From NCBI GenBank assembly GCA_015039465.1, contig MU130492.1, forward strand, positions 1 through 64,000: DNA of 64,000 bases. Reading direction: 5' to 3'. The position numbers and the translations under genes are program-made. The notes beneath the pieces are model-generated. The model made no database searches, had not been told where the DNA came from, and saw only the letters and a list, made by a program, of their open reading frames with translations. Positions 33,908-45,498 of this stretch are shown in pieces (position 1 is the first letter of the stretch; every line of letters begins with the position of its first letter). The DNA is from Phlegmacium glaucopus. Lineage: Eukaryota > Basidiomycota > Agaricomycetes > Agaricales > Cortinariaceae.

Positions 33908-36086
33908 ATGGCACTGAGACACCCTGATAAAATCTTCACCACAGTTCTTCCCCCTCCACCACCTTGGCCAGCACCTACTTCTCCGTCTCTGAGCCCAACC
34001 TGGAGGACTCCCTCCTCGCTGCAGTGGAAAGAGTCCGGGCTTGACGACAAGACACTCACCAGAGTACTTTCACACTTACAAAGTGCACTTCAATCTGTTC
34101 ATAAACGAAAAATATCCTGGCCGGTAGACGAATCCAGCTCTTCCAAGTATATATACCTTACAATTACTACTTGGATTGACAAGATGCATTTTGCAGTAGT
34201 CCCACACCAAGCGAATATTTTATGACGCTGCTACGGCCCATACCAGACCTTTTCAACCAATTACATTCCTCACGATATCTAAAAGTGCCCGTGAAGTGCA
34301 TATCCGTCGATTTCGGTCATTGTGAGTCTACTTTACCTCGTTTTTTTCCTTTACATTAAAAACTTGAACGTACATTTGCTAGCTATCTGTGGGGCTACCT
34401 TCACAGCTGAAGGATTCAAACTCTGGAATTCACCTCCTCCGATAGTTTTGCCTCTTGTAAGAGAAATTTGTTCTTGGTATTACAAATATCTAACACCATG
34501 CTCCGGTAGTCAGACAATCTATTCGATTCCAGCGGACAAGTCTCTTCCCGTGTCGAATATGCACTTTCCCTAGCTCTAGAACACACATCATCAGCCACCA
34601 TAATCGTAACAGACTTCAAGGATATCGCCATTTTCTTCCCTCCCGCAAGAAACCGCCCTGAACCTACTTTTGAAAAGATATCAACGACTCAGCCCTCTTT
34701 GGCTCTCAGGGTCCTTGCCACCGCGTATCTACTCAATGCTGTTCCCGGTGGGACTTTTATCGACGTTCCTCAACCAGATCTGGAATTCGACGAGGACGTC
34801 CTTCCACGGGGACCCCCGCAAGACCCGCATCGACCTCCACTTAGAGATGAGGAGGTTTTCGCAACTCATCACCGTCATTCTGACTTTGATATGGCAACGC
34901 TGGTTCGAGATCGTGCAAGAGCGTTTCAATTCTTCCGTTGGCACGAACATGTGTCAAAGAAATTTTCCAAACTCGCTCACCCCTGTGACACGCTTACTGC
35001 TAAGACAAATGAAGTCGGGCAGTTCGTTCCAGATATTCGCCCCATCTATCCCTTCGACGCCTCTGAAATTCCATCAGATACAGCGGCACATCTTAAGGCA
35101 ACACAACGCGAATCGCCTCTTGTGACTGCTGGAGTCGCTGAATCATTCAAGCGGAGCAAAATCTTCACGCTCGAGATCCAAGATGTTGTGTCAGAAGGCT
35201 CAGAGCGCGGGATCTGCACCGTGTATCGTTGTCAAATCACCTCAATCGATAACGTTCCCGTGTCAATATCGCCTCTCTGTCTGAAATTGTTTGATGATCG
35301 ATTCCAGCCACTGCAGAGTCCCGACGAAGACGACGAGGGGCTCAATGATGATACCCTTCCTCAGTGGTTTGTTCCAGTCGTATATGCTGAGAAATACGCT
35401 CTCAATGAAGCGTTTGCTTATGACAAACTTCTTCCTGTACAAGGATCTGTCATTCCCTGGTTCTGTGGTACTCACCAGGTAATGTGAAACGTCTTCACGC
35501 GGAAGGTACTACTTGCTTACTCTCCCTTGACAGTTTACGCTACCTGATGGAACAATTTTGTACGGTCTTCTCATGGAATACGTCGAAGGATGGAAGCTCG
35601 ACTCCAGTTTTGCACGGGGGTTAACCCCTGATAGGCAAATAAAGATGGTGCGGGTATCGCAGTAATCGCTCACTACAGGGAGACTAATGACCACGTGAAA
35701 ATCTCATCCAGATCCAAAGTTGTCGTCACGCAGCGCGCGTTCTGGATGTTGCTGACGTCGCCCAACGTGACTGGCACAGCGAGCAAGTAATCCTCTACAC
35801 CAATCCTACCACTAAACTTGACCATGCTGTCCTCATTGACTTTGCGTCAACGACGCAAACATGGGAGCCACATGAGTTGAATTACATTGACAATTACTAT
35901 GGCTTGCTTCACGTCCTGTTGGGTAGACGAGGCGATGTCGCATTGGATCCAGAGCTTGTGTGGAGACACTATGGCGACCCGGATGATTGGGATCCGATAG
36001 AGGCTTGGATCCCTACGGAACCAAGGGGTAATTGTGTGAGGATCGTGAAAGCCAAAGATATGTTCCCTTACATTTCATCTGCTTAA
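33908..36086 (+). CDS. Divergent protein-kinase-like protein
   Basis: Begins MALRHPDKIFTTVLPPPPPW at 33908. Introns near 34144-34191, 34320-34381 and 34455-34515 join to give SPTPSEYFMTLLRPIPDLFN, FTAEGFKLWNSPPPIVLP and VEYALSLALEHTSSATIIVT, then the long exon to 35480. The kinase-like part includes SKIFTLEIQDVV-like and GICTVYRCQI strands (N-lobe), a hinge-like TILYGLLMEYVEGWKL, a catalytic-loop equivalent DVAQRDWHSEQVIL (HRD replaced by QRD, Asp kept), and an LIDFASTT segment in the DFG position. It ends at 36086. Agaricomycete genomes carry many such kinase-like genes with a DWH..Q loop; whether they phosphorylate anything is unknown. No break is seen. Confidence 0.7.
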
Positions 36087-36367
36087 CTCTGCACTCTCAA
36101 TGAGCATTGGCTCAGATCTGAGTACGGTAAAATTCAACCGGGCGGGTCAAGTCGATAGTACACAATAGAATACCATTGAACAGAATACGCATACTCCTAC
36201 TACTAGAGAGAACAAACGAAAACGGAACAGAAACAAAGTCCAGACTTTTTTAACTGTGTCTATTTCAAACTCAGCTGCCTCTCCATCTTTGCGTAAAACG
36301 ATCTGTTTAACTTCTACTGCCATTTGGCCAAGATTACATCAGTCGTTCGGAGTCCAGTACTCTCATC

Positions 36368-36850
36368 ATGTCTGAAAACAATACTGCCTACCTACATCCA
36401 TGCCGCCCTTGCAGATGACGACACCTCCATGGGCAATGGACAGCAGACCGACAACCCACTTCCTGTGCCCATGAGTGAAGCCGACCTTGGAGCTGCATCA
36501 TTCCATGAACTCGTTCAGTCCAATCGTTGCCAGGATCGAATTCTCGCCATGTTCATGGAGGAACGCAGTCGCCCCAACACCCAAACTACGACCGAGAGTA
36601 AGAAGTCTCTCGCTGTTGACCCCCAGTATTTCGAGGGTTCCACGGGAAAGCTTGATGAGTTCCTTAGTGACCTTCGCCTTAACTTTCTGGCTGACCCGAA
36701 TGCATTATCTTCGCGCTCTCATACATGAAAGGAGGTTCGGCTTATCCTTGGGCCATGAATGCATCAGACTGATACTTGAAGGGAGAGGTGGTATGAGGAT
36801 CGTGGGAGATGTTTGAAGGAGCATTGAGGGATAGGTTTGAAATGGGGATA
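36368..36850 (+). pseudogene. Ty3-like gag remnant, copy 2
   Basis: Frames encode PLPVPMSEADLGAASFHELV and, in continuity, the typical Gag block DPQYFEGSTGKLDEFLSDLR followed by LNFLADPNA. It then breaks into a +1 frame with the ERR..LSLGHECIRLILEG equivalent. It shares the second half with 32281-32515. No protease, reverse transcriptase or integrase follows. Confidence 0.75.
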
Positions 36851-37159
36851 GGAAAGTGGAAACGCAGAACATCATGCAGAGGCTGGCACAACGTGGATTG
36901 CAGAGGATTAAGGAAACCAAAGGAAATGCAATGGAAATGCTGCGATGATGGACATCTAGATAAAGTTACTGTTTTACATACAAAATAGGGTTATAAGATC
37001 TCGAATGAAGTAAGGTGTAGGTCCCAGTTATTACATACACAGTTGAAGCCGGTAGGTTATGGAGTCGTAGAACAACTGTTTTCAAAGAATTTCGAGGGTA
37101 AGGTCAATTGCTCTTTCATCAAAGGCATAAGCCATTCCACTGCAGTCATGCAGTCATGT

Positions 37160-39143
37160 TTAAAGGGCAGGTACGGAGATGGGAATCACCAAAATATTGA
37201 GTATGATAGATATCACCCCCATAATCCAAAACGCTTTTCCGACTTCTGTCTGGAATCTAAGTACGAGGGCAAAGATAATGCCTCCAAGGTTCCCAAAGGA
37301 ACCAACGAGACCAGACATGACGCCCTGAAAAAAGGAACTGGTCAGCAATCACGACCACATAAAAAGTTTTCGTTGGACAGATAAAACTCACGTTATTGTA
37401 TGGATTGCAGTGAGGCACAAGAGAAAAATTGGCACCATTCCCGACTTCGGAAAAGATGGCCACCACAGAGAAGACGCCCATGAGAACGGGGACTTTCAAC
37501 GACTACGTCAGGACGGATGCGAGGTTGACATAAATGAAATCCTAAGCTTACGTTGAGCACCCCCAGAAACTCGGTTGTTTTGCAGGTAGAATCCAGCTCC
37601 AACTAAAGACGCTCCCATAATTATACCACAGAGAAGAGTCAAGACCTTCTTTCCATTAGTACCTGAATGTCGTCGATAGAGAACGTCACCCAGATAACCG
37701 CCGAATGGCCGTGTAAATAGGTTGAGAAAACCTCTGTTGAAAAGGAGGTGTGAGTATCATACGCTGGAAGAAACGGAAGAAAAGAAATTACAAAATTGAT
37801 GTATAATATCCAGCCGTGGTCTGGTCAAAGCCTGGACGCTTTGTCTTGAATAAAGAAAAAAGGAGGTCTGCCATTTTACTGTCAATTGCAAGCTCAATAC
37901 CGAAAGTCGTGAGATAGGCTAAAGCAGGGAGCCAAGTTATCGGACTAGCAAGGAGCTTGAAGGCTGTTCTCCAGGTGAGAGATTCGTTGACAGCGATATC
38001 CAGCGTAGATTTAATGAGGGCGTTAACTGGCTCGACAATGACAGTGGCTCCTTCCAGGTCTTTTTTACTATCCTTTTCTTGCAAAGGATTTCGATCATGA
38101 TTAGAATGGATTTTGTGACCTTGCTGGGCTGCGAGCGCAGCAGCAGGGGTACGGCGTCGTTCCGACCATTTCCCCGCTGGGTGATCTTGTCCAAAGAGCA
38201 AAGTTAATCCTGCGACGAAAATCAAAATTGGTGCCCTGAAAGGTAGAGAGGATAAGTCACTTTCGGCTTTTGTACATACAGGAGACGCTTTGACTCACGG
38301 AACAATAGCGAAAGCAGCTCGCCATGCAACATGTGGAGATAGTCCAAGCCTATCGGTGAGACTCTGGAATAAGGATGTCATAATCGCAAAAGTCGCACCG
38401 CCCCTGAAATGTATTTTAACCTCCAGTAGGATAGAAACGTCAATAGATTTACCCCATATTTCCTATCATACATGAAATGGATGTCAGTATCATATACTAA
38501 AGAGAAAGAAGAATATACTAACCCCAGCCGCCAACAAGAGCATTGGCAATTCCGACGCAATTCTTGTCAAAAAATGCTGAAGTCCATGCTTGACAAGGAA
38601 CAAAAGTAGCTCCGAGAATACCGATGAAAAACCTCAGAACATAAAGGGTATGGGCGCTGTTTGCTGTTCCTGCAAGTCCGGAAGGGATAGCGCCGAGGAT
38701 TAAGAGGGAAGCCATGGTTTTCCTGGGGCCATAGTGATCTACTAGTGGACCGACTAGAACTCGAATGACAAGCGTAGCGGCCAAGGCGACAATATTGGAG
38801 TTGGCTACTTGAGCATTGCTGAGTTTGAGGTCGGATTTGATGGCATCGGGAATAAGTGGCGGGAACGCAAACCAAGAAAGAAAGGCGACGAAGAACCCAA
38901 CTTTCAAGATAAAGAGAAAGGCGTCGGGGGAGGGTTAGCACGAGAATAAGATAAGACCTTCTGAAAGAACGTACGCCAACTGAGATGGAATGCTCTTGAG
39001 TATGGATCTCTCAGATTGAAGATAGGAATGGTGTAGCTCTTAAGATTGGCAGGATTAACGATGGCAGGCTCCCAAAGGTGAGACCATTTGAAAGGGGGAG
39101 CACCGTGAGAGGTTCTGAGATGTTTTATAACTGGAGTAGACAT
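37160..39143 (-). CDS. nrt2: Nitrate/nitrite transporter, NNP family (MFS)
   Basis: A plasma-membrane major-facilitator protein that imports nitrate. In minus-strand sense it starts MSTPVIKHLRTSHGAPPFKW at 39143. Exon order: WFAFPPLIPDAIKSDLKLSN, a VIRVLVGPLVDHYGPRKTM signature (MFS loop 2-3), LPSGL-like helix 3, ATFVPCQAWTSAFFDKNCVG and the first nitrate signature end NALVGGWG; then APILIFVAGLTLLFG, a long cytosolic loop (QDHPAGKWSERRRTP ... EGATVIVEP), helices around SPITWLPALAYLTTFGIELA, NLFTRPFGGYLGDVLYRRHS, and the second nitrate signature GVMSGLVGSFGNLGGIIF, ending ISVPAL at 37160. Twelve helices and the central loop fit fungal nitrate transporters. It appears intact. It is separated from nitrite reductase by about 27 kb; no nitrate reductase is seen. 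The symbol is by family. Confidence 0.88.
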
Positions 39144-39547
39144 GTTCAAGAAGAGTTTTACACCGTCGACTCTCGCCTTCAGCGCCGGGTGTTTTTTTTT
39201 CAGTGGGTGCCCTGGAGAAGGTAGAGGATTACTATTTCATGGCGGTCGCGTTGGGTTGTCGTGATCAGTTGTGTACCCCGGGTCCATATGATCTCCCCCC
39301 AGTGGACATGGTTCGAGTATACCAATTAAACGCATGGTTGACACGAGTCTTGCTTTAAAATAAGTATATTATCACTGCACTAGCCCGATTTGTAAACAAG
39401 CCAGATATTTACCAATTCTGCACCGATCCTTGTCAGACTTTTATCAATGAAAGACCTTGCTTCTAGGCTACAAGGTTAAGGCCATGTTTTTTTAAGTTCC
39501 AAAGGTTGATGTCAAGGGAGAGGAACCGAGGAAAGGGAAAGAGGACT
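39144..39547. promoter_or_regulatory. Upstream region of the nitrate transporter
   Basis: Non-coding. It should hold the transporter promoter on the minus strand. I see no element that can be named with confidence. Confidence 0.35.
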
Positions 39548-39790
39548 AGTGTTTGAACTAGTCGTCACGCGTGGGTCACAATCTCACCATGAGAATATTC
39601 AAACTCCGACTGTGCTTCCTAAACGTTGCCGCTAAAACTACGACCGAGTTTCAGATGCTACTGCTATTTAAGCCTCTCTGTTTCTTTCTCAAAATCTCCC
39701 CACAACCATGCCTGTTCCTTCAGTAGATGTTATGTTGTTAGATTCTCCCGATTCGGACGCTCGATATACTAGTAGTTGCATAGCTCTCAA
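39548..39790 (+). repeat. Duplicated promoter plus first exon, CpG-normal copy
   Basis: This segment, from AGTGTTTGAACTAGTCGTCA through the start codon at 39708, recurs at 45096-45380. Here CpG dinucleotides are kept; in the other copy many have become CA or TG. A TATTTAAG box lies about 40 bases upstream of the ATG. Confidence 0.85.
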
Positions 39791-39992
39791 GGACGAAGGA
39801 CTCCAGATTGCCATCGAGATGGAATCCCACACCGCTCACTCATCAAAACATGGCTTTTTCATGTCGCAGAGAGAAAAAACTTATTATACAGAAACCTACA
39901 TTTCGAATTTCTTTTCTTCCTTACATTCGCATCAAGGCCTTTTTTTTTTGGCCAAAAAGGTTTCCTGCAAACCAACACAAAATCGTATCTAA
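39708..39992 (+). pseudogene. 5' exon of an unknown gene, probably truncated
   Basis: Encodes MPVPSVDVMLLDSPDSDARY followed by IALKDE. The copy at 45 kb continues differently after this point (KDELAGKLVFNDPQYSS), which looks more protein-like. So this copy probably lost its downstream exons; the rest of the open frame (to 39992) is likely chance. No family recognised. Confidence 0.4.
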
Positions 39993-40244
39993 TCTTTTTC
40001 CATCCAGAAAATCTGAAACGCGAACGTATTTCGATCTGGAAACCTTGTGAAAAGATAGGCATTATAAAATTCAAAGGAATAGCCAGAGAGTGCGTGGCCA
40101 CTTGGAAGTAGAAATTCGTGTTAGAGGAATCTGACGGTCCCGAACCAGTACCTCAGCCTCAGGCTCGTCCACCAAGCACGACCGCGAATCCGAGTTCGAA
40201 AAGACAGGCCTTGGGTTCCATTCTTCTACCGCACAATACTCCTA
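39993..40244. other. Intergenic, no feature seen
   Basis: Nothing recognised between the truncated exon and the next gene. Confidence 0.4.
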
Positions 40245-40670
40245 CTAGTCCCCTCGCACGATAAACCACCCCGGTTCCTCGAAATGCCCACGCTCAGCAA
40301 AATATTTCTTCAATTCTTTCACCTTGTCCGCACTCGGTATAAAACTGTCTTCACGTCGCGTGCACTGCACGATTGCGATCGCGTTCCTCCCTTGGCTTTT
40401 CCCAACATGAATGACCCTGGATGCCACTTGATGTGGGTCAGTTTCCACTCCCTTGATCCTCCAACATTCCAACGGGAATTTCACAAACACGCCTAACATG
40501 TATTTATCAAAGCTCGCTTCAACTTTCCTGTGATCTTTCTCGTCTTCTGGAGAGAGCTTGGGCTGGCGAGCGTACATAGCTTCGTTGTCGAGAAGGAAGC
40601 CCCAAATGACGTAGCGGCGATAGCGTAGACGAGGATTGAGGAGTTGAGAGTATGGGGTCTTAGATGCCAT
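40245..40670 (-). CDS. Hypothetical single-exon protein, 141 residues
   Basis: Starts MASKTPYSQLLNPRLRYRRY at 40670 and continues VIWGFLLDNEAMYARQPKLS, a DKYMLGVFVKFPLECW strand region and a C-terminal KELKKYFAERGHFEEPGWF. It has a balanced soluble composition, uninterrupted, with codon use like neighbouring genes. No domain recognised. It could be a short fungal-specific protein or one exon of a longer gene. Confidence 0.55.
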   Translation of the reverse strand: MASKTPYSQLLNPRLRYRRYVIWGFLLDNEAMYARQPKLSPEDEKDHRKVEASFDKYMLGVFVKFPLECWRIKGVETDPHQVASRVIHVGKSQGRNAIAIVQCTRREDSFIPSADKVKELKKYFAERGHFEEPGWFIVRGD

Positions 40671-41129
40671 AGCTGGTCTTCGAGGTGAGCGGGCATGAAG
40701 ATTCTCAGATAATGTGAATGCTACATACCTTTAGATGGGTGTAAAGTTCAGTGCTTCAAGCTCTCCCACGATGTGGATCAACTTTATACAAATAAACAAT
40801 ACATCAGAACAACATCAGAATAACCTGGGGATTCCTAAATAAGTTATCCAGAAACCGGGGGTACTCTGCAGGGTTGCTTATCGGCACGTCATATTTTCCC
40901 TTCCGATGTTCAAAGTCCGACCAACAATCAGTTGGCTGCATAATTGAACAGTCCACATGAGGTTGCATGAGGCAAAAAGAATGTAAGGATGCTCCAAAGA
41001 GAGCAGATGGACAAAGTTCACTCATGAGAAATAGTGAGAGACTCTGTTTTTTCATGGAAGCCAAGCAGCATTGAATGTTACGAGTTCCATTTATGGAATT
41101 CATTCTTTTACCAGTTGGCGTTTTTTCGG
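40671..41129. other. Intergenic, no feature seen
   Basis: A 99-codon minus-strand frame at 40804-41103 has no supporting motif. Nothing else is recognised before the LTR. Confidence 0.4.
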
Positions 41130-41631
41130 TGTGAGGAGGGATTCTCCCTACCTCGAATTATTACTATTTTCATAATTTCAAATTTATTATATCACATACG
41201 GAATTTCGCACCGCGTTACATTTTCCAAATTCGTACGTTTCCTATTTTATCAATTTCAAATTCATTCCCCTTTTGGAAATTACTCCGAAATTACACAGTC
41301 CATTCTTACATACAAATTTGTTACCTCTCCGTTTTTGTTCTCGGATCTTAGATTCCCATATATCCATTTTCAAAACACAGTACTACAAACTAAAGGTATA
41401 AAAAACTGTAGTTATATTGTAGTATAATAACATAACCAACAACAAGAAAAACATAACCAACAACAAGAAAAACATAACCAATAACAAGAAACATAACAAT
41501 TCAGAACATAAAAACTTAACAATGGAGAAATTTGATATCAAGAAATAATAAAACAACAAATTCGGAACATTAGAGTTGACGGAGTCAACTTCCCCCCCAT
41601 ATACTCGCACACCTGGAAACAATTCCCCACA
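41130..41631 (+). repeat. Solo LTR, family D copy 2
   Basis: Starts TGTGAGGAGGGATTCTCCC, ends CCCCACA, with TCGG on both sides (41126-41129 and 41632-41635) as a 4-bp target duplication. It contains three tandem copies of a CATAACCAACAACAAGAAA unit near 41430-41495. It is related to 20286-20723 (inverted) and 46355-47208. Confidence 0.75.
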
Positions 41632-42093
41632 TCGGGGGGCGTCACTGTGCCTTAGCCAGCAAACACCGATTTGTTGCATTTGGGGTCCTGGCACTGTCTA
41701 TCTCCGCATCATGTTCCTTCTTGTCTCTGCATCATGTTCCTTCTTGTCTCTGACTCTCTTTTCCCTAACGCTTCACACTGGTGGACAGCAAAAAAAAGAA
41801 GAAAAAAAAGGAACTTGTATATGCCGTGTGCTTCTGCCACGATGGCCCACACTGACAAGTTAACATTGTTAAGTGCATCATAGATGTGATGACAGAAGTG
41901 ACTATAATGTTGAAACTTGATACACTTGTCATACCGTTAGAGGTGGACGACTACAAGCTAAATTCTGTTTGTGGGGTGATAGGGATAACTGGTGAGAGGT
42001 TTTGTGTGAGTCATGATATGGGGTGCAACTCAGATATGAGTGCAATGTTGAGTGCAGCACAATTTTGAGGTTCTGAATGATGTCTCAAGTGTG
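41632..42093. other. Intergenic with a short tandem repeat
   Basis: Two tandem copies of a GCATCATGTTCCTTCTTGTC unit lie at about 41706-41752. No gene. Confidence 0.55.
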
Positions 42094-42409
42094 TAGGGAT
42101 TGTCACGGGTAACCCACGGGTAACTCGGCAGCAACCTGTACCCCACCCGCAGGAACCTGTACCCGCTGACCCCACGGGTTTACCCGTCAAAACAAGCCCA
42201 AAAACACCCAAAACGGCCCAGAATAAGGGAGATATGTGCTAAATGATAGTTACTATCATTTTGGTCATATCTCCTTCAATTCTTATCTGTTTTGGGTGAT
42301 CTTGGGCTCGTTCTGTAGGTGGCGGGTACAGAAATCTGTACCCGTACCCGTACCCGCCTGTACCCTACCCGCCAACCCGCAGGGGTTGAAAAACCCGTGA
42401 CAATCCCTA
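42094..42409. mobile_element. hAT-type MITE, family M1 copy 2
   Basis: A 316-bp element with ends TAGGGATTGTCACGGGT and its inverse, and an exact 8-bp target duplication CAAGTGTG (42086-42093 and 42410-42417). It is very similar in length and centre to copy 1 at 18179-18495. Confidence 0.92.
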
Positions 42410-42555
42410 CAAGTGTGAAGGTAATGGGGGAATATCTCTGTTATTGTTCCAAAGTATGTTACAAGTACTTTATATTACAAAATAAAAAATGACACCCCAT
42501 CACACAGCCATGTCACATATGGCCATGAGCTATTAAACTAGGTTTAAGGTAATAT
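42410..42555. other. Short spacer
   Basis: Nothing recognised between the MITE and the next LTR. Confidence 0.4.
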
Positions 42556-43112
42556 TGTTACATTCCATCACACATTACTCCGGTCCAACTCCGTCGGAGC
42601 TGTCTCCGGTAGTCCGTACTCCATACAGTGCCTTCCCTTATATCCCAAACTACTCTTCCTATGTTCAACTCCAAGACATTTCCATGTCATTCTGGCTCCT
42701 CCGTCTATACTCCAAACCCATTACCACTTCTTTGCCACTACCACTATTCTTTGTCATCATCCTTCCCACCATCAGTCAGCATACCCGCTATGGATTATTC
42801 ACCCAAGAATGCAGGACCTTCTCTGGGAGCAGAATGCAGCACTTATATTTATATTCTATATTTTGGTTGCTATTCCTTTTATATTTAAGTACTCGAAACT
42901 TGTATGTTTTTCCTCAGTTCGAATATCAACTTAGTTTCCCTTCCTTGTTCCTCCTCTAAGTTCTTTGCAACTTCCGGTTCCACTCTGTTTCTGTTCTCAC
43001 TCCAAAATCAGGACATGAAGGTTCTGGGTAGCACAGCACATAAGCTGAGGCTAAGTCCTATTCCATTCCGTGGATCCGTTCTGTTACTCCGTCCGATGTC
43101 CAGAACTTAACA
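42556..43112 (+). repeat. Solo LTR, family A copy 2
   Basis: Starts TGTTACATTCCATC, ends GAACTTAACA; exact 5-bp target duplication AATAT (42551-42555 and 43113-43117). No internal retrotransposon region. Confidence 0.9.
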
Positions 43113-45095
43113 AATATGTAGAATGGAGCATAAACAAAAGAAAAGGTGTTGCAAGGGGAAATAAAGGAAAAATGATAAGAATGATGAGGAATCACATGTG
43201 TGCTTACTTGGATTACTAAGCAACCTTGGATATAGGTAATGTGCTGAAAATAGGTTTACTGTGGGCAGAGACATAGCAGTCACATCATTGTATTTATACC
43301 AGAAAATAGTAGCTAACAGATTGCTAGTGGAGTTAACACTTTTATGTGATAAAAAGAGAGATTGAAAAAAAACATGGAGTAGATGAAAGATGGAGATTGC
43401 AGATAAAAATCAATAAAGAAATAAAACAATTGATAACAAAAAATAAGGAAAAGATAGTGATAAAACAAAACACATAAAAGTTATAAGGATCAAGCCTCAA
43501 GCCTAGTCTGCTGCATCTGGCCGATATAAATCGTTGTTGTTGTTGTATATAAACACCAACCAGAGAGCAATGGACTAGTCTTTAAGTCAAAAGCCTCCCT
43601 GTTGTTCGTTTAGGGAAGGTATAACCTTAGACTTGTATCACACAGAGGTAGGGGGTGAGAATAGAGATGAGAAGGATGAGGATGAATGAGGAAGAGTCTT
43701 CAGCAAGACTATAGCAGTAAACAGTGGGTTGACAGTAAAGGACTGAAAAAGCAAACTCAGAGGGGTTAAGGAAGAGGACGAGGAAGAATAAGAGGGAGTC
43801 TTCAGCAAGACTATAGTAATTGACAGTGGGGATAGATTGACAGTTAAAGGCAGAAAAAGCGAACTTGAGGAAGGAATTCACTGGAATTCCACTGAGATGA
43901 TGATTGTTGGGGGGTAAGAATGAATTGAACTGAACTACCTATCCTGGTACAAAAGAGCAGTATTTATACCCTAAGGACGAGGCTATGTAAAACAAATAAA
44001 AAGAAAGAAGTACGTGCTGTCAAAGGAAGAATGATGAAGAGAGGACAGCTGCGAGAAGAAAGAACAATGGAAAAGAAGAAGGAACAATAAAAAGATCTGT
44101 AAAATGTCAAAGTGCGAGAGAAAAGAAGAGAAGGCAGTGTACATAGTCCAATAGCAAAAATATATCGACTCCAAAGGCATGTGGTCATGTCAAAAATGTG
44201 AAAGGTCCTGAGTCAACACTTGAAAGGCGCAGCCTTGTTCCCAAGAAAATACTACTTGCCCATGATCCCATGTCACGCAGCCTTGATAACACTTGACACT
44301 CTGCGAGAATAATCCTCTGCTGCTGATTCATCTGCAATTCCTGCTTAGTTGTGATCCTCCTGGACTTCCTAAATTGTCATAAAGAGGGTGGGAAGGCTTC
44401 AGGTACCGTGTGAATGATGGTTTTGGCAGTGAATGATAAGATAAGAGGTAGATGAGTGAGGATAGGGGACTGAGTGTGATCCAGGAGCGAGGTATGGCAA
44501 GATAGATAGCTGAGGCGAAGACTTGTGGGTCCATAGCCACAACAACAATGACAAAGCCTTTGACATAATGGGAGATGTAGCTGATGCATCCATAAACAGG
44601 CCGTTCTTGAAATGATGGGCCATAGATGCGATCAAACGTGAGCCGATGACTGATGCGAATAGTAGATTGATCGCTTTGTTGTATCACTAGCCAAGGGACA
44701 AACAGATGGTAGATGTTAAGGAGCATGTCAATAGTGTAAATGATAGACAACATAGTGGAGGACATTGAGGATATGATGAGCGATGAGGATGTTAACGTTG
44801 AACGAATGATTTTGTTGACCAGGAACACGATTCAGGGCTGCTTCCAAAATAGGTAAGTGAATTCAAAGTCCGCTTATTTTCATGATGGCAACTTTTAAGC
44901 TTTGTTCTCACGCTACCAATCAGTATTGGTGCGCGATACCGGCACAAGTTTGGCACTTTTATTGAGCTCTGACCTAGGGGTTTCTGATAACATACACAAA
45001 CAACATTGCTCAGCTCATGGAGGGGGGGTTTTTCCCAAAATGTTTGGAACCCTGAGTTTTGCTTTGAAATGGGGGTTTCTGGATAGTTTAATCCC
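43113..45095. other. CpG-poor repeat desert with a tandem repeat
   Basis: AT-rich, low in CpG, no gene recognised. A two-unit tandem repeat near 43685-43875 shares AGTCTTCAGCAAGACTATAG and GACAGT..AAAGG..GAAAAAGC. Minus-strand frames here are hydrophobic and likely chance. Confidence 0.5.
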
Positions 45096-45460
45096 TAGTG
45101 TTTGAACTAGTCATCATGTGTGGGTCACAATCTCACATGAGAATATTCAAACTCCAACTGTACTCCTAAACATTGCCATCAAAACCAAAATATAAGATGG
45201 GTGTGTTCTAACGTGACCAAGACAGTTTCAGATGCCACTGATATTTAAGTTTTAAATCTTCATTCTTCTCCATTTCTTTCTCAAAATCTCCCCACAACTA
45301 TGCCTATTCCTTCAGTAGATGTCATGCTGTTAGACTCTCCCAATTCAGATGCTTGATATAGCTCTCAAAGATGAACTTGCTGGCAAGCTTGTGTTCAATG
45401 ATCCTCAGTATTCAAGTGCTTGGCTTTGGACTGTTGAAATTCCAGAGCTTGTGTGAGCAT
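45096..45460 (+). pseudogene. CpG-decayed copy of the 39.5 kb promoter and exon
   Basis: Matches 39548-39790 but many CG sites are CA or TG. It encodes MPIPSVDVMLLDSPNSDA, then a stop, then an in-frame remainder IALKDELAGKLVFNDPQYSS followed by WTVEIPEL. Non-functional; it shows what the exon of the 39.7 kb gene may once have continued into. Confidence 0.7.
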
Positions 45461-45498
45461 GCACAATCCATCAGTGGTTCTGGGTTCAGGCCACATAC

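Noticed and set aside
43627..44828. Several hydrophobic minus-strand frames of 60-166 codons
   Set aside because: Low-complexity, AT-rich, no ordered splice sites, and located in CpG-depleted repeat DNA.
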